Assembly: GCA_017474045.1 (NCBI GenBank)
Contig: JAFUHX010000020.1
Coordinates: forward strand, 62,001 to 126,000
Source: Clostridia bacterium
GTDB lineage: Bacteria; Bacillota; Clostridia; Oscillospirales; Acutalibacteraceae
Reading direction: 5' to 3'
Length of the DNA stretch: 64,000 nt
Shown here: positions 1 through 8,561 of the stretch, piece by piece
Position numbering within the stretch: position 1 is the stretch's first letter
How the letters are laid out: each line of letters begins with the position of its first letter
Made by a program: the position numbers and the translations under genes
The notes under the pieces: model-generated
Seen by the model: the letters and a program-made list of their open reading frames with translations, nothing else
The model's database searches: none
Told to the model about the DNA's origin: nothing

Positions 1-51
1 TTTTTGTTAATTTGGAAAAATATCAGAATATTTAAGAAAAAATCAAAAAAA

Positions 52-82
52 ATTGCAACCACAAGATGTTGTGGTTGCAATA
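52..82 (-). terminator. Intrinsic terminator of the glpA-DUF1667 unit
   Basis: A perfect 12-bp inverted repeat (TTGCAACCACAA, 4-nt loop) is followed on the minus strand by a run of eight T. It lies about 30 bp past the stop of the last minus-strand gene, so it probably ends the whole 3628-to-112 unit. Confidence 0.8.
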
Positions 83-111
83 GGGCTTATTACGAAAAAA
101 CTGATAAAAAG

Positions 112-549
112 TCACTCTTTAAAATCAGCGCTGATGAGTGCGCTTCTTTTGCATTTTTCTTTCAAAATTGCTCTGATCTTTTTATTTCGTGGAATCAGAC
201 CGTTTTCCCAGATTTTGAAATTTGTTTCGCATGGAAAAACTTCATAACTACGAAGGAAATGTATTATGAAAAAAGAATGCTGATAAGGTGTTTTTTCAAA
301 AACAGTTTTAATGTTTTCATATTTTACTCTGACTCTGATAAAACCAATATAATAGAAAATGATCTCTGAATCGGTAAATCTTGCTGCCCATGGAAAAAGC
401 AAAACAGCCCCTGAGAAAAGAATCAAACCGACGATAATTAAAAAAAGCTCAAGGCCGTCGCCGTCAGATATTAAAATTCCTGCAAGAGAAGAAAGAACAC
501 CGGCAGTGCCTGTAACCAGACACTGTCGGCCGATGAAAATTTTATTCAT
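112..549 (-). CDS. Small membrane protein, PH-like fold suspected
   Basis: This 145-aa protein is not recognised with certainty. Two hydrophobic segments (about residues 12-30 and 34-54, the second reading LFLIIVGLILFSGAVLLF) form a helical hairpin. A soluble part of about 85 residues follows, rich in beta-type sequence (SEIIFYYIGFIRVRVKYENI). That layout is typical of bacterial PH-like (YdbT/YcxB-type) membrane proteins, which is an inference. It begins 6 bp after the DUF1667 gene stops, so it is probably co-transcribed with the glycerol-phosphate oxidation genes, although no shared function is evident. Confidence 0.6.
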   Translation of the reverse strand: MNKIFIGRQCLVTGTAGVLSSLAGILISDGDGLELFLIIVGLILFSGAVLLFPWAARFTDSEIIFYYIGFIRVRVKYENIKTVFEKTPYQHSFFIIHFLRSYEVFPCETNFKIWENGLIPRNKKIRAILKEKCKRSALISADFKE

Positions 550-555
550 ATTAAA

Positions 556-912
556 TTAAACTTTGTTGGTGGCAACGATGTCTGCGCCTGTGTCACAGAT
601 GTTGCAGATGAGAACATCGCCCATGGCAACGGGAGCATCAACAACTTCGTTATTAATAACTTCCATGCATTCAAACATTTTTCCCTTGGGAATGGGAACA
701 GATGTTTTAACAGGAACAACGTTGAGAGAGCCGCCGTTAACCTTCATTGTGGTTGTGAGCATACGAACGGGGTTAGTGCATTCGCTGATTGCGTATTGTT
801 CGCCTCTTTTGCAGGTGTTGCCTTTTACAGAAAGAACTTCTCCGCTGTCGGAAAGCTCAACGCTCATAGAGCAGCCCAAAGGGCATGAAACACAAATTAA
901 ATCACGTGTCAT
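556..912 (-). CDS. DUF1667 domain-containing protein
   Basis: This 118-aa protein carries an N-terminal CVSCPLGC motif (about residues 8-15) and CKRGEQYA (about 34-41), the cysteine pattern of DUF1667 proteins. Genes of this family commonly sit next to glpA-like and FAD/NAD oxidoreductase genes in Clostridia and Thermotogae, as here. The cysteines suggest metal or Fe-S binding, perhaps as a third subunit of an anaerobic glycerol-3-phosphate dehydrogenase-like complex. That role is inferred from context. Its start overlaps the 3' end of the oxidoreductase gene (ATGA-type overlap), which supports translational coupling. Confidence 0.85.
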   Translation of the reverse strand: MTRDLICVSCPLGCSMSVELSDSGEVLSVKGNTCKRGEQYAISECTNPVRMLTTTMKVNGGSLNVVPVKTSVPIPKGKMFECMEVINNEVVDAPVAMGDVLICNICDTGADIVATNKV

Positions 913-2171
913 TTGCTAACCTCCACTTTAACAATAAGTTCTTTTTTGTCAAGAGCCTTAATGTCTTCATTTTTAATAGTAACATTTTCCATTTCACCGG
1001 GAGCGAGCTTGGGCTTTTTCTTTGAATAAATTACCTTGTCGCCGCAGGAAACGGTAATTCTTGCGTTTTTATAAACATCGCGAACGCGGAAATAGATTTT
1101 AACGTCTTCGTCTGTTGCGCTGTTGATGTTCTGAGGAACGGTGTATCTTACGCCGCCTTCAGCCTTAACAGAAATATATTTTGCTGCCTTGCCTTTTCCT
1201 TTTGAAAGAATATATTTTGCAGCGCCCTGACCTGCAAGCTGGCTTTCGTTTGTAACATAGTCAACAAGGTCATGAACATGAAGAACGTTTCCGCAAGCAA
1301 AAATTCCGGGACGGCTTGTTTGTCTGTATTCATCAACGATAGCACCGTTGGTAATGGGATCGAGCATAATTCCGGCGCTTCTTGTCAGTTCGTTTTCGGG
1401 AATAAGACCAACAGAAAGAAGAAGAGTGTCACATTCAATAAACTGCTCTGTTCCGGGAATAGGTCTTCTGTTTTCGTCAACATTGGCAATAGTAACACCC
1501 TCAAGGCGTTCAATACCGTGAGTCTTGATTACTGTGCAGCTCAAACGAAGAGGAATTCCCATGTCTTCAAGGCACTGAACAATGTTTCTCTGAAGACCGC
1601 CGGAGTAGGGCATAAGCTCACAAACAGTTTCAACCTTTGCGCCTTCAAGAGTCATTCTGCGTGCCATGATAAGACCGATGTCGCCTGAGCCGAGAATAAC
1701 AATCTTTTTGCCGGGCATATAGCCGTCAATATTAACATATTTCTGAGCTGTTCCGGCAGTCATAATGCCTGAAGCTCTGGAGCCGGGAATGTCGAGAGCT
1801 CCTCTGGGTCTTTCGCGGCATCCCATGGCAAGAATAATTGCTGTTGCGCTGATTTCAAGAATTCCGTCGGTGTTGTTTGTTGCAATAACAACATTGTTGG
1901 GCTTGATATCTGTTACCATTGTGTCGGTTTTAACGTCGATATCGGTGTCTTTAAGAAGCTGAATGAAGCGATAGGCATATTCGGGGCCTGAAAGCTCTTC
2001 GCCGAAATAGTGAAGACCGAAGCCTGCGTGAATACACTGCTCAAGAATACCGCCGAGAGTGTCAGCTCTTTCGAGAATAATGATTTTTTCAACGCCGCAT
2101 TCCTTAGCTTTAAGGGCAGCAGCCATACCGGCGGGACCGCCGCCGATTACAACAAGATCATATTTAAGCAT
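909..2171 (-). CDS. NAD(P)/FAD-dependent oxidoreductase, GlpA partner
   Basis: This pyridine-nucleotide-disulfide-type flavoprotein is 420 aa from the ATG at 2171. An FAD-binding GGGPAGMAA motif lies near residue 10 and a second Rossmann motif, ILGSGDIGL, near residue 155. The C-terminal 80 residues are beta-rich. It fits the oxidoreductase that accompanies GlpA-like dehydrogenases and DUF1667, probably passing electrons from the GlpA flavin to an acceptor; the acceptor is unknown. I chose ATG 2171 over the in-frame GTG at 2186 because GAGGTG lies 7 nt upstream of it. The gene begins about a dozen bases after the glpA stop. Confidence 0.85.
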   Translation of the reverse strand: MLKYDLVVIGGGPAGMAAALKAKECGVEKIIILERADTLGGILEQCIHAGFGLHYFGEELSGPEYAYRFIQLLKDTDIDVKTDTMVTDIKPNNVVIATNNTDGILEISATAIILAMGCRERPRGALDIPGSRASGIMTAGTAQKYVNIDGYMPGKKIVILGSGDIGLIMARRMTLEGAKVETVCELMPYSGGLQRNIVQCLEDMGIPLRLSCTVIKTHGIERLEGVTIANVDENRRPIPGTEQFIECDTLLLSVGLIPENELTRSAGIMLDPITNGAIVDEYRQTSRPGIFACGNVLHVHDLVDYVTNESQLAGQGAAKYILSKGKGKAAKYISVKAEGGVRYTVPQNINSATDEDVKIYFRVRDVYKNARITVSCGDKVIYSKKKPKLAPGEMENVTIKNEDIKALDKKELIVKVEVSK

Positions 2172-2182
2172 CAGTCCGCACC

Positions 2183-3628
2183 TCACTTAGTTTTATTATA
2201 AAGAATTTTTGAACGGTCGCCGTGTTTGGTAATCTGGTTCATGGGAACATCAAGTTCACGGGCAAGAATTTCAACAACCTTGCTTCCGCAGAAGCCGCCC
2301 TGACATCTTCCCATTCCGGCTCTGGTTCTTCTTTTTACGCCGTCAACGTCTCTTGCACCGCAGGGAGCCTTGATTGCGTCAATAATTTCGCCTTCGGTAA
2401 TTCCTTCGCAGCGGCAGATGATTTTTCCGTAGCGTGAATCTTTGGCAACAAGGGCTTTTCTTTCTTCCAAAGAAAGCTCATTAACTCTGATGGGAGCAGG
2501 GCGCTTTGACTGGAAGTTTTCTTTTTTAACATACTGGGGAGCAATTTGCTTGAAAATATTGCCAACATATCTTGCGATAGCGGGAGCAGCTGTAAGACCG
2601 GGTGATTCAATACCTGCAACGTTGATGAAGTGCTCATTAACCTTGCTGGGAGCGATTACGAAGTCGCTGTCTTCGCTTTCGATGTGAGCGCGAAGACCGG
2701 CAAAAGAGGTGATAGCGTTTCTTGTTGTGAGGTTGGGAATAACCTGTTTAACAGCGTCTTTAACTATGTCAAGGCCCTCAATTGTGGTGTCCATATCAAG
2801 CTTGCTGTCGAAGTCAAGGTCGATAGCTGTGGGACCCATAAGAACATTGCCGTGAGCTGTGGGAGTAACGAGAATACCCTTACCCATGGGTGAGGGGCAA
2901 CGGAAAAGAACATGGTTAACCATTTTCTTTTCTGTTTTGTCGAGAAGATAATATTCGCCCTTTCTGGGAATAATTTTAAAGGAAGTGTCGCCGATCATAG
3001 CGGCAATCTGGTCAGCAAAAACGCCGGCACAGTTAATAACATATTTTGCCTTGATAACACCGGAGGCTGTTGAAATAACAAACATATCGTTTTTATATTC
3101 AATAGCGAAAACACCGCTGTTTCTTCTGACCTTTGCACCGTTCATAACAGCATTTTCGGTGGAAGCAATGGCGAGCTCATAGGGGCTTACAATTCCGGCT
3201 GTCGGTGCCCAGAGAGCGCCGATAGCTTCGTCGCTGATATAAGGCTCCATTGTTCTGAGCTCTTCCTGACTGATAATTTGCATGTTGGGAACGCCGTTGT
3301 TGAAGCCTCTTTCAAAAAGAACCTCCAGAGTCTGCATATCGTCCCATGAATAAGCAACAACCAATGAGCCAATGTTTTTATAGGGAACATTGAGCTTGTT
3401 GCAATAATACGCCATGAGGGAAGCTCCCTGAACATTTAATTTGGCCTTGAGAGTTCCGACTTCAGCGTCAAAACCTGCGTGAACGATTGCGCTGTTTGCC
3501 TTTGATGTTCCCATGGAAACATCGTTGCATTTTTCGAGCATAACGACTGAAAGGTCATATTTGCTCATTTCTCTTGTGACCATTGCGCCGCATACGCCGG
3601 CACCGATCACCGCAACATCATATTGCAT
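2183..3628 (-). CDS. glpA: GlpA-like FAD-dependent glycerol-3-phosphate dehydrogenase
   Basis: This 481-aa DAO-family flavoprotein has an N-terminal dinucleotide motif (VIGAGVCGAMV, residues 7-17). A C-terminal BFD-like [2Fe-2S] domain of about 55 residues carries CRC plus GRCQGGFC, the arrangement of anaerobic GlpA. It is predicted to oxidise sn-glycerol-3-phosphate to dihydroxyacetone phosphate. It leads a four-gene minus-strand unit with a partner oxidoreductase and DUF1667. No glpK or glpF is present in the window, so the substrate is inferred from the family; other hydroxyacids are handled by related DAO enzymes. The RBS is AAAGGAGG. Confidence 0.85.
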   Translation of the reverse strand: MQYDVAVIGAGVCGAMVTREMSKYDLSVVMLEKCNDVSMGTSKANSAIVHAGFDAEVGTLKAKLNVQGASLMAYYCNKLNVPYKNIGSLVVAYSWDDMQTLEVLFERGFNNGVPNMQIISQEELRTMEPYISDEAIGALWAPTAGIVSPYELAIASTENAVMNGAKVRRNSGVFAIEYKNDMFVISTASGVIKAKYVINCAGVFADQIAAMIGDTSFKIIPRKGEYYLLDKTEKKMVNHVLFRCPSPMGKGILVTPTAHGNVLMGPTAIDLDFDSKLDMDTTIEGLDIVKDAVKQVIPNLTTRNAITSFAGLRAHIESEDSDFVIAPSKVNEHFINVAGIESPGLTAAPAIARYVGNIFKQIAPQYVKKENFQSKRPAPIRVNELSLEERKALVAKDSRYGKIICRCEGITEGEIIDAIKAPCGARDVDGVKRRTRAGMGRCQGGFCGSKVVEILARELDVPMNQITKHGDRSKILYNKTK

Positions 3629-3724
3629 AAAAAGTCCTCCTTTTTTAATTCCGAAAACGGCGGCGTTTCCTTCTCTTTTCTCCTGACCGCTTTAACAATA
3701 ATATAAAAATTTTCGGTTAAAATA

Positions 3725-3753
3725 ATATTACCACTTTAATCGGCTACAGTCAA
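3725..3753 (-). promoter_or_regulatory. Sigma-A-type promoter for the glpA unit
   Basis: On the minus strand a -35 TTGACT (3748-3753) and a -10 TAATAT (3725-3730) are separated by exactly 17 bp. The leader to the glpA ATG is about 90 nt. I could not assign that leader to a riboswitch class. Confidence 0.65.
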
Positions 3754-3913
3754 TATATTTTAAAATGATTAATGGGGGAAAATTAACGATTTATAAGACG
3801 ATTTTTGCCGTTTTGCTGTGTAATTTTTTTAATGTATGCAAAATAAACAATCTGTTTCGACGAATTTCAAAAAAATTTGACAGAGTATTTTTGAAGTTTT
3901 GGTGTTTCTTTTG

Positions 3914-3942
3914 TTGACATGCTTTTTTTGCTGTGATATAAT
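3914..3942 (+). promoter_or_regulatory. Consensus promoter of the pyr operon
   Basis: A perfect TTGACA (3914-3919), a 17-bp spacer and a perfect TATAAT (3937-3942) lie upstream of pyrC. Transcription should begin near 3949, giving a leader of about 160 nt that contains the attenuator described next. Confidence 0.85.
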
Positions 3943-3970
3943 ATGTCAAGTAAATAAAAATATCTTTAAA

Positions 3971-4075
3971 GCGGTACAGAGAGACCGGCAAGATTAAATA
4001 AAGCGGCAGCCTTGTTTCAAGGGGATGCTTTGTCTTGCTGTGTTTAATTCTGTCTCTTGCAGACAGATTTTTTTA
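3971..4075 (+). promoter_or_regulatory. Candidate PyrR-type attenuator leader
   Basis: The leader contains a short stem CGGT/ACCG (3972-3987) enclosing ACAGAGAG and followed by GGCAAG. This resembles the PyrR-binding anti-antiterminator loop (UCCAGAGAGGCU...GCAAG). Further on, TCTGTCT CTTGC AGACAGA and seven T (4049-4074) form an intrinsic terminator just before pyrC. The upstream GCAAGATTAAA can pair with TTTAAT...TCTTGC in the terminator, giving a plausible antiterminator. I infer that UMP-bound PyrR favours termination. No pyrR lies in this window. Confidence 0.6.
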
Positions 4076-4111
4076 TATACAAATTTTAAACCGGAAGGAA
4101 GTTGCTTTATT

Positions 4112-5356
4112 ATGAAATATTTAATTAAAAACGCTAAAACACTTTTCGGTTCTTCTGTTGTTACTCAAGATGTTCTTTTTTCAAAAGAGGCTGTCATTGA
4201 TATTTCGAAAGATATTATTTGTGACGGTGCTGTTGTTTTCTCTTCTGATGATATTTTCGTTTTTCCCGGTTTCGCAGATGTTCATGTTCATCTTCGTCAA
4301 CCGGGTTTTTCTTATAAAGAAACCATCAAAAGCGGAACTCTTGCTGCGGCAGGCGGCGGCTACACAGCGGTTTGCTCAATGCCTAACCTTAACCCTGTTC
4401 CCGACAGTGTTGAAAACCTTCAGCAACAGCTTGACATAATAGAAACCGATGCAGTAATTCATGTTTATCCCTACGCTTCAATAACAGTCGGACAAAAGGG
4501 AGAAAAGCTTTCAGATTTAGAAGGTCTTTCAGAAAAAGCTTTTGCCTTTTCTGATGACGGAAGAGGCGTTCAGAGCGAAGAGCTCATGAGAGAGGCAATG
4601 CTTAAAGCCAAAAGCTTAGGAAAGGCAATTGTTGCTCATTGCGAGGTTAACGAGCTTCTTTTCGGAGGCTATATTCACGACGGCGAATACGCCAAGGCTC
4701 ACGGACACAAAGGAATCTGCTCTGAAAGCGAATGGAAACAGATTGAAAGAGACATTGAGCTTGTTAAAGAAACCGGAGTGGCATATCATGTCTGCCATAT
4801 TTCAGCCAAAGAGAGCGTTGAGCTTATCAGAAAAGCCAAGGCCGAGGGCGTAAATATTACCTGCGAAACCGGACCGCACTATCTCGTTATGGATGACAGC
4901 GACCTTCAGGAAGACGGAAAGTTTAAAATGAATCCGCCCTTGAGATCGAAAGAGGACCGCCTTGCTCTGATTGAAGGAATCAAAGACGGAACTATTGATA
5001 TGATAGCCACAGACCATGCGCCTCACAGCGCCGAAGAAAAATCAAAGGGCCTTGAAAAAAGTGCTTTCGGAATTGTTGGTCTTGAAACGGCTTTTCCCGT
5101 TCTTTACACAAAGCTTGTTAAAACGGGAATAATAACAATGGAAAGACTGAAAGAGCTTCTTTGCGACAATGCAAGAAAAAGGTTCAATATTCCTTTAGGA
5201 AAAGACTACACCGCCTGGAAGCTGAACGAAGAGTTTGTTGTTGACCCTGAAAAATTTCTTTCAATGGGCAAAGCTACTCCCTTTGAAGGCATGAAGCTTT
5301 TCGGAAAATGCATTTTTACCGCTGTGGACGGAAAAATAGTTTACAGCAATATATAA
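4112..5356 (+). CDS. pyrC: Dihydroorotase
   Basis: This 414-aa amidohydrolase catalyses N-carbamoyl-L-aspartate to dihydroorotate. The metal-binding HVH lies at residues 58-60 (DVHVHLRQPG), and TDHAPHS near residue 306 carries the catalytic aspartate of class I dihydroorotases. The start at 4112 is preferred because an RBS (GGAAGGA) precedes it and the upstream in-frame extension would run through the attenuator hairpin. It is the first gene of the eight-gene pyrimidine operon, and carB follows after about 20 bp. Confidence 0.93.
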   Translation: MKYLIKNAKTLFGSSVVTQDVLFSKEAVIDISKDIICDGAVVFSSDDIFVFPGFADVHVHLRQPGFSYKETIKSGTLAAAGGGYTAVCSMPNLNPVPDSVENLQQQLDIIETDAVIHVYPYASITVGQKGEKLSDLEGLSEKAFAFSDDGRGVQSEELMREAMLKAKSLGKAIVAHCEVNELLFGGYIHDGEYAKAHGHKGICSESEWKQIERDIELVKETGVAYHVCHISAKESVELIRKAKAEGVNITCETGPHYLVMDDSDLQEDGKFKMNPPLRSKEDRLALIEGIKDGTIDMIATDHAPHSAEEKSKGLEKSAFGIVGLETAFPVLYTKLVKTGIITMERLKELLCDNARKRFNIPLGKDYTAWKLNEEFVVDPEKFLSMGKATPFEGMKLFGKCIFTAVDGKIVYSNI

Positions 5357-5376
5357 AAGATACGGAGGAAATCACT

Positions 5377-8300
5377 ATGGCAAAAAGAACAGACATCAAA
5401 AAAATTCTCATCATCGGCTCAGGTCCAATCGTAATCGGTCAGGCTGCTGAATTTGACTACGCAGGAACTCAGGCTTGTCTTGCTCTGAAGGAAGAGGGCT
5501 ATGAGGTTGTTCTTTGCAACTCTAACCCTGCAACAATCATGACGGACACAACCATAGCCGATAAGGTATATATGGAGCCCCTGACTCTTGAATACATTGC
5601 AAAAATTCTTCGCTATGAAAGACCCGACGCTATCGTTCCGGGAATCGGCGGTCAGACCGGACTTAACCTTGCCATGCAGCTTGAAAAGAAGGGTATTCTC
5701 AGAGAATGTGGCGTTGAGCTTCTCGGAACAAACAGCGCAAGTATTGAAAGAGCAGAAGACAGAGAGCTTTTCAAAGAGCTTTGCCAATCAATCGGTGAAC
5801 CCACAATTCCTTCAGAAATCACCTATAGCATTGAAGAAGCAAAGGAAGCAGCCAAAAAAATCGGCTATCCCGTTGTTCTTCGTCCTGCTTTCACCTTGGG
5901 CGGAACAGGCGGCGGTTTTGCCTACACAGAAGAAGAGCTTATTGAAGTTGGTCTTAACGCCTTCAAGCTTTCTCCCGTTCATCAGGTACTCATTGAAAAA
6001 AGCGTTAAAGGCTATAAAGAAATTGAGTTTGAAGTTATGCGCGATTCAAACGACCACGCAATAACAATTTGCGGAATGGAAAATATTGACCCCGTTGGTG
6101 TTCACACCGGCGACAGTCTTGTTGTGGCTCCCATTATGACGCTTAATGACCACGACCTTAAAATGCTTAACGACAGCGCAATCAAAATTATCCGTGAGCT
6201 TAAAATTGAAGGCGGCTGCAACGTTCAGTTCGCTCTTAACCCCAACAGCAGCGAATATTTTCTCATTGAGGTTAACCCCAGAGTTTCCCGTTCATCTGCT
6301 CTGGCTTCAAAGGCAAGCGGCTATCCTATTGCAAGAGTAACAGCTAAAATCGCTGTTGGAATGGCTCTTGAAGACATTCAGATTGCTAACACCACTGCCG
6401 CTTTTGAGCCTTCTCTTGATTATGTTATTGCTAAGCTTCCCCGTTTCCCCTTTGACAAGTTTGCTCAGGCTCAGAATCTTCTTGGAACTCAGATGAAAGC
6501 AACCGGCGAGGTTATGGGAATCGGTTCAACTCTTGAAGAATGTCTTCTCAAGTCAGTTCGTTCTCTTGAAACCGGAGCATATCACTTCCACCTTCCTAAA
6601 TTTGATTCAATGGAAACTGCTGCTCTTTATGAATATATCAGCGTTTTCAGAGATGACAACGTTTTTGCTATTGCCGAGCTTATGAGAAGAGGCGAAAAAA
6701 TAGAAAAGCTTCATGAGGTAACCCAGATTACAGCTTATTTCCTTGAGGCAATTGAAAGAATTGTTGCAATGGAAAAAACTGTTTCAGAAAATAAAGACAA
6801 CGAAGAAGTTCTTCTTCAGGCAAAGAAAATGGGCTTTAGCGACAGATTTATTGCAAAGCTCTGGAAAGAAAGCGAAATTGAGGTTTATAACAAGAGAAAA
6901 GAAAAGGGAATGTTCCCCATTTTCAGAATGGTTGACACCTGCCACACAGGCGCATATATTCCTTATTTCTATTCTTCCTATACCGGCGAAAACGCTTCTG
7001 TTCTCACCAACAAAAAGAAGATCATTGTTCTCGGTGCAGGCCCCATCAGAATAGGTCAGGGCGTTGAGTTTGACTATTCAACAGTTCACGCCGTAACAAC
7101 CATCAAAAACTCAGGCTATGAAGCCATTATTATAAACAACAACCCTGAAACTGTTTCAACAGACTACACAACAGCCGACAAGCTCTATTTTGAACCTCTC
7201 ACTCCCGAAGATGTTATGAACATTATTGAGTTTGAAAAGCCTGAAGGTGTTGTTGCTTCTCTCGGCGGCCAGACAGCAATCAACCTTGCCGCACCGCTTA
7301 TGGAAAGAGGCGTCAGAATTATCGGAACAGATTGCGATGCAATTGATAAGGCTGAAAACAGAGACAGCTTTGAAAAGCTTCTTGAAGAGCTCAACATTCC
7401 TCAGCCTCAGGGCAAAGCAGTTACAAAAATTGAAGACGGAATTGAAGCAGCCAAAAACATCGGCTATCCCGTTCTTGTTCGTCCCTCTTTCGTTCTGGGC
7501 GGAAGAGCAATGCAGATTGTTGCTGACGAAAATCAGCTTAAAAACTATTTGAAAACTGCGGTTGAAATTGACGAAGACAAGCCTGTTCTTGTTGATAAAT
7601 ATATTCAGGGTAAAGAAGTTGAGGTTGACGCAATCTGCGACGGAAGAGACGTTTTCGTTCCCGGAATTATGGAGCTTGTTGAAAGAACAGGTGTTCACAG
7701 CGGTGACTCAATAAGCGTTTATCCAACCTTCAGTATTTCAGATAAGGTTAAAGGAACAATTCTTCAATACGCCAAAAAGCTTGGTCTCGGAATCGGAATT
7801 ATAGGACTTTATAACATTCAGTTTATTGTTGATGAAAACGACAACGTTTTCATTATCGAGGTTAACCCCCGTTCTTCAAGAACTGTTCCCTTCCTTTCAA
7901 AAGCAACAGGTTATTCTCTTGCTGATATTGCAACAGAAGTAATTCTTGGCAAGAGTCTTAAAGAGCAGGGAATTTTCGACATTTATCCCACAGAGAAAAA
8001 CCGCTGGTATGTTAAGGTTCCTGTTTTCTCCTTTAACAAGCTCAGAGGTCTTGACGCCTATCTTTCACCTGAAATGAAGTCCACCGGTGAAGCAATCGGC
8101 TATGACGATAAGCTTAACCGCGCACTTTATAAAGCTCTTCAGGCCTCAGGAATGAAGCTTCAGAACTACGGAACTGTTTTTGCAACAATTGCTGATAAAG
8201 ACAAGGACGAGGCACTTCCTCTTATCAGAAGATTCTATAATCTCGGCTTTAATATCGAAGCAACTGCAGGAACAGCAAAGTTCCTTAAAGAAAACGGAAT

Positions 8301-8550
8301 CAGAACCAAAACTCTTGAAAAAATCGGCGATGGAAGCGAAGAAATTCCCGAAGCAATCCGCCGCGGATATATTGCCTATGTTATCAACACAAGAGATGTC
8401 AGCGCAATGGGCAGCGAAAGCGATGGCTACCAGATCAGACGTTGCGCAACTGAAAACAATGTAACAATTTTCACAGCGCTTGATACTGTTAAGGTTCTTC
8501 TTGATGTTCTTGATGAAACAACCTTAACAATTTCCACAATTGACGCATGA
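5377..8550 (+). CDS. carB: Carbamoyl-phosphate synthase large chain
   Basis: The protein is 1057 aa, close to the family norm of about 1070. Two homologous ATP-grasp halves are clear: the N-terminal carboxyphosphate half begins KILIIGSGPIVIGQ, and the second half begins with the matching KIIVLGAGPIRIGQ near residue 545. Both carry FDYAGTQA/FDYSTVHA-type motifs. A C-terminal MGS-like allosteric domain ends the protein (TAGTAKFLKENGI). The ATG at 5377 follows ACGGAGGAAATCACT. No glutaminase subunit (carA) precedes or follows it, although both neighbours belong to the same pathway, so carA must be elsewhere in the genome if glutamine is the nitrogen donor. Confidence 0.95.
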   Translation: MAKRTDIKKILIIGSGPIVIGQAAEFDYAGTQACLALKEEGYEVVLCNSNPATIMTDTTIADKVYMEPLTLEYIAKILRYERPDAIVPGIGGQTGLNLAMQLEKKGILRECGVELLGTNSASIERAEDRELFKELCQSIGEPTIPSEITYSIEEAKEAAKKIGYPVVLRPAFTLGGTGGGFAYTEEELIEVGLNAFKLSPVHQVLIEKSVKGYKEIEFEVMRDSNDHAITICGMENIDPVGVHTGDSLVVAPIMTLNDHDLKMLNDSAIKIIRELKIEGGCNVQFALNPNSSEYFLIEVNPRVSRSSALASKASGYPIARVTAKIAVGMALEDIQIANTTAAFEPSLDYVIAKLPRFPFDKFAQAQNLLGTQMKATGEVMGIGSTLEECLLKSVRSLETGAYHFHLPKFDSMETAALYEYISVFRDDNVFAIAELMRRGEKIEKLHEVTQITAYFLEAIERIVAMEKTVSENKDNEEVLLQAKKMGFSDRFIAKLWKESEIEVYNKRKEKGMFPIFRMVDTCHTGAYIPYFYSSYTGENASVLTNKKKIIVLGAGPIRIGQGVEFDYSTVHAVTTIKNSGYEAIIINNNPETVSTDYTTADKLYFEPLTPEDVMNIIEFEKPEGVVASLGGQTAINLAAPLMERGVRIIGTDCDAIDKAENRDSFEKLLEELNIPQPQGKAVTKIEDGIEAAKNIGYPVLVRPSFVLGGRAMQIVADENQLKNYLKTAVEIDEDKPVLVDKYIQGKEVEVDAICDGRDVFVPGIMELVERTGVHSGDSISVYPTFSISDKVKGTILQYAKKLGLGIGIIGLYNIQFIVDENDNVFIIEVNPRSSRTVPFLSKATGYSLADIATEVILGKSLKEQGIFDIYPTEKNRWYVKVPVFSFNKLRGLDAYLSPEMKSTGEAIGYDDKLNRALYKALQASGMKLQNYGTVFATIADKDKDEALPLIRRFYNLGFNIEATAGTAKFLKENGIRTKTLEKIGDGSEEIPEAIRRGYIAYVINTRDVSAMGSESDGYQIRRCATENNVTIFTALDTVKVLLDVLDETTLTISTIDA

Positions 8551-8561
8551 AAGGAAAGAAA

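Noticed and set aside
556..919. Open frame on the plus strand opposite the DUF1667 gene
   Set aside because: It is antisense to a well-supported gene with cysteine motifs and has no RBS; like most long opposite-strand frames here it is a shadow.
3629..3720. Glycine-type or other riboswitch before glpA
   Set aside because: The leader is only about 90 nt and lacks any conserved riboswitch block that I recognise beyond a GC-rich patch.
5308..5376. Longer start for carB at 5308
   Set aside because: The extension overlaps pyrC by 49 bp, has no RBS, and the MAKRTDIKKILIIGSGP start with GGAGG upstream is the family norm.
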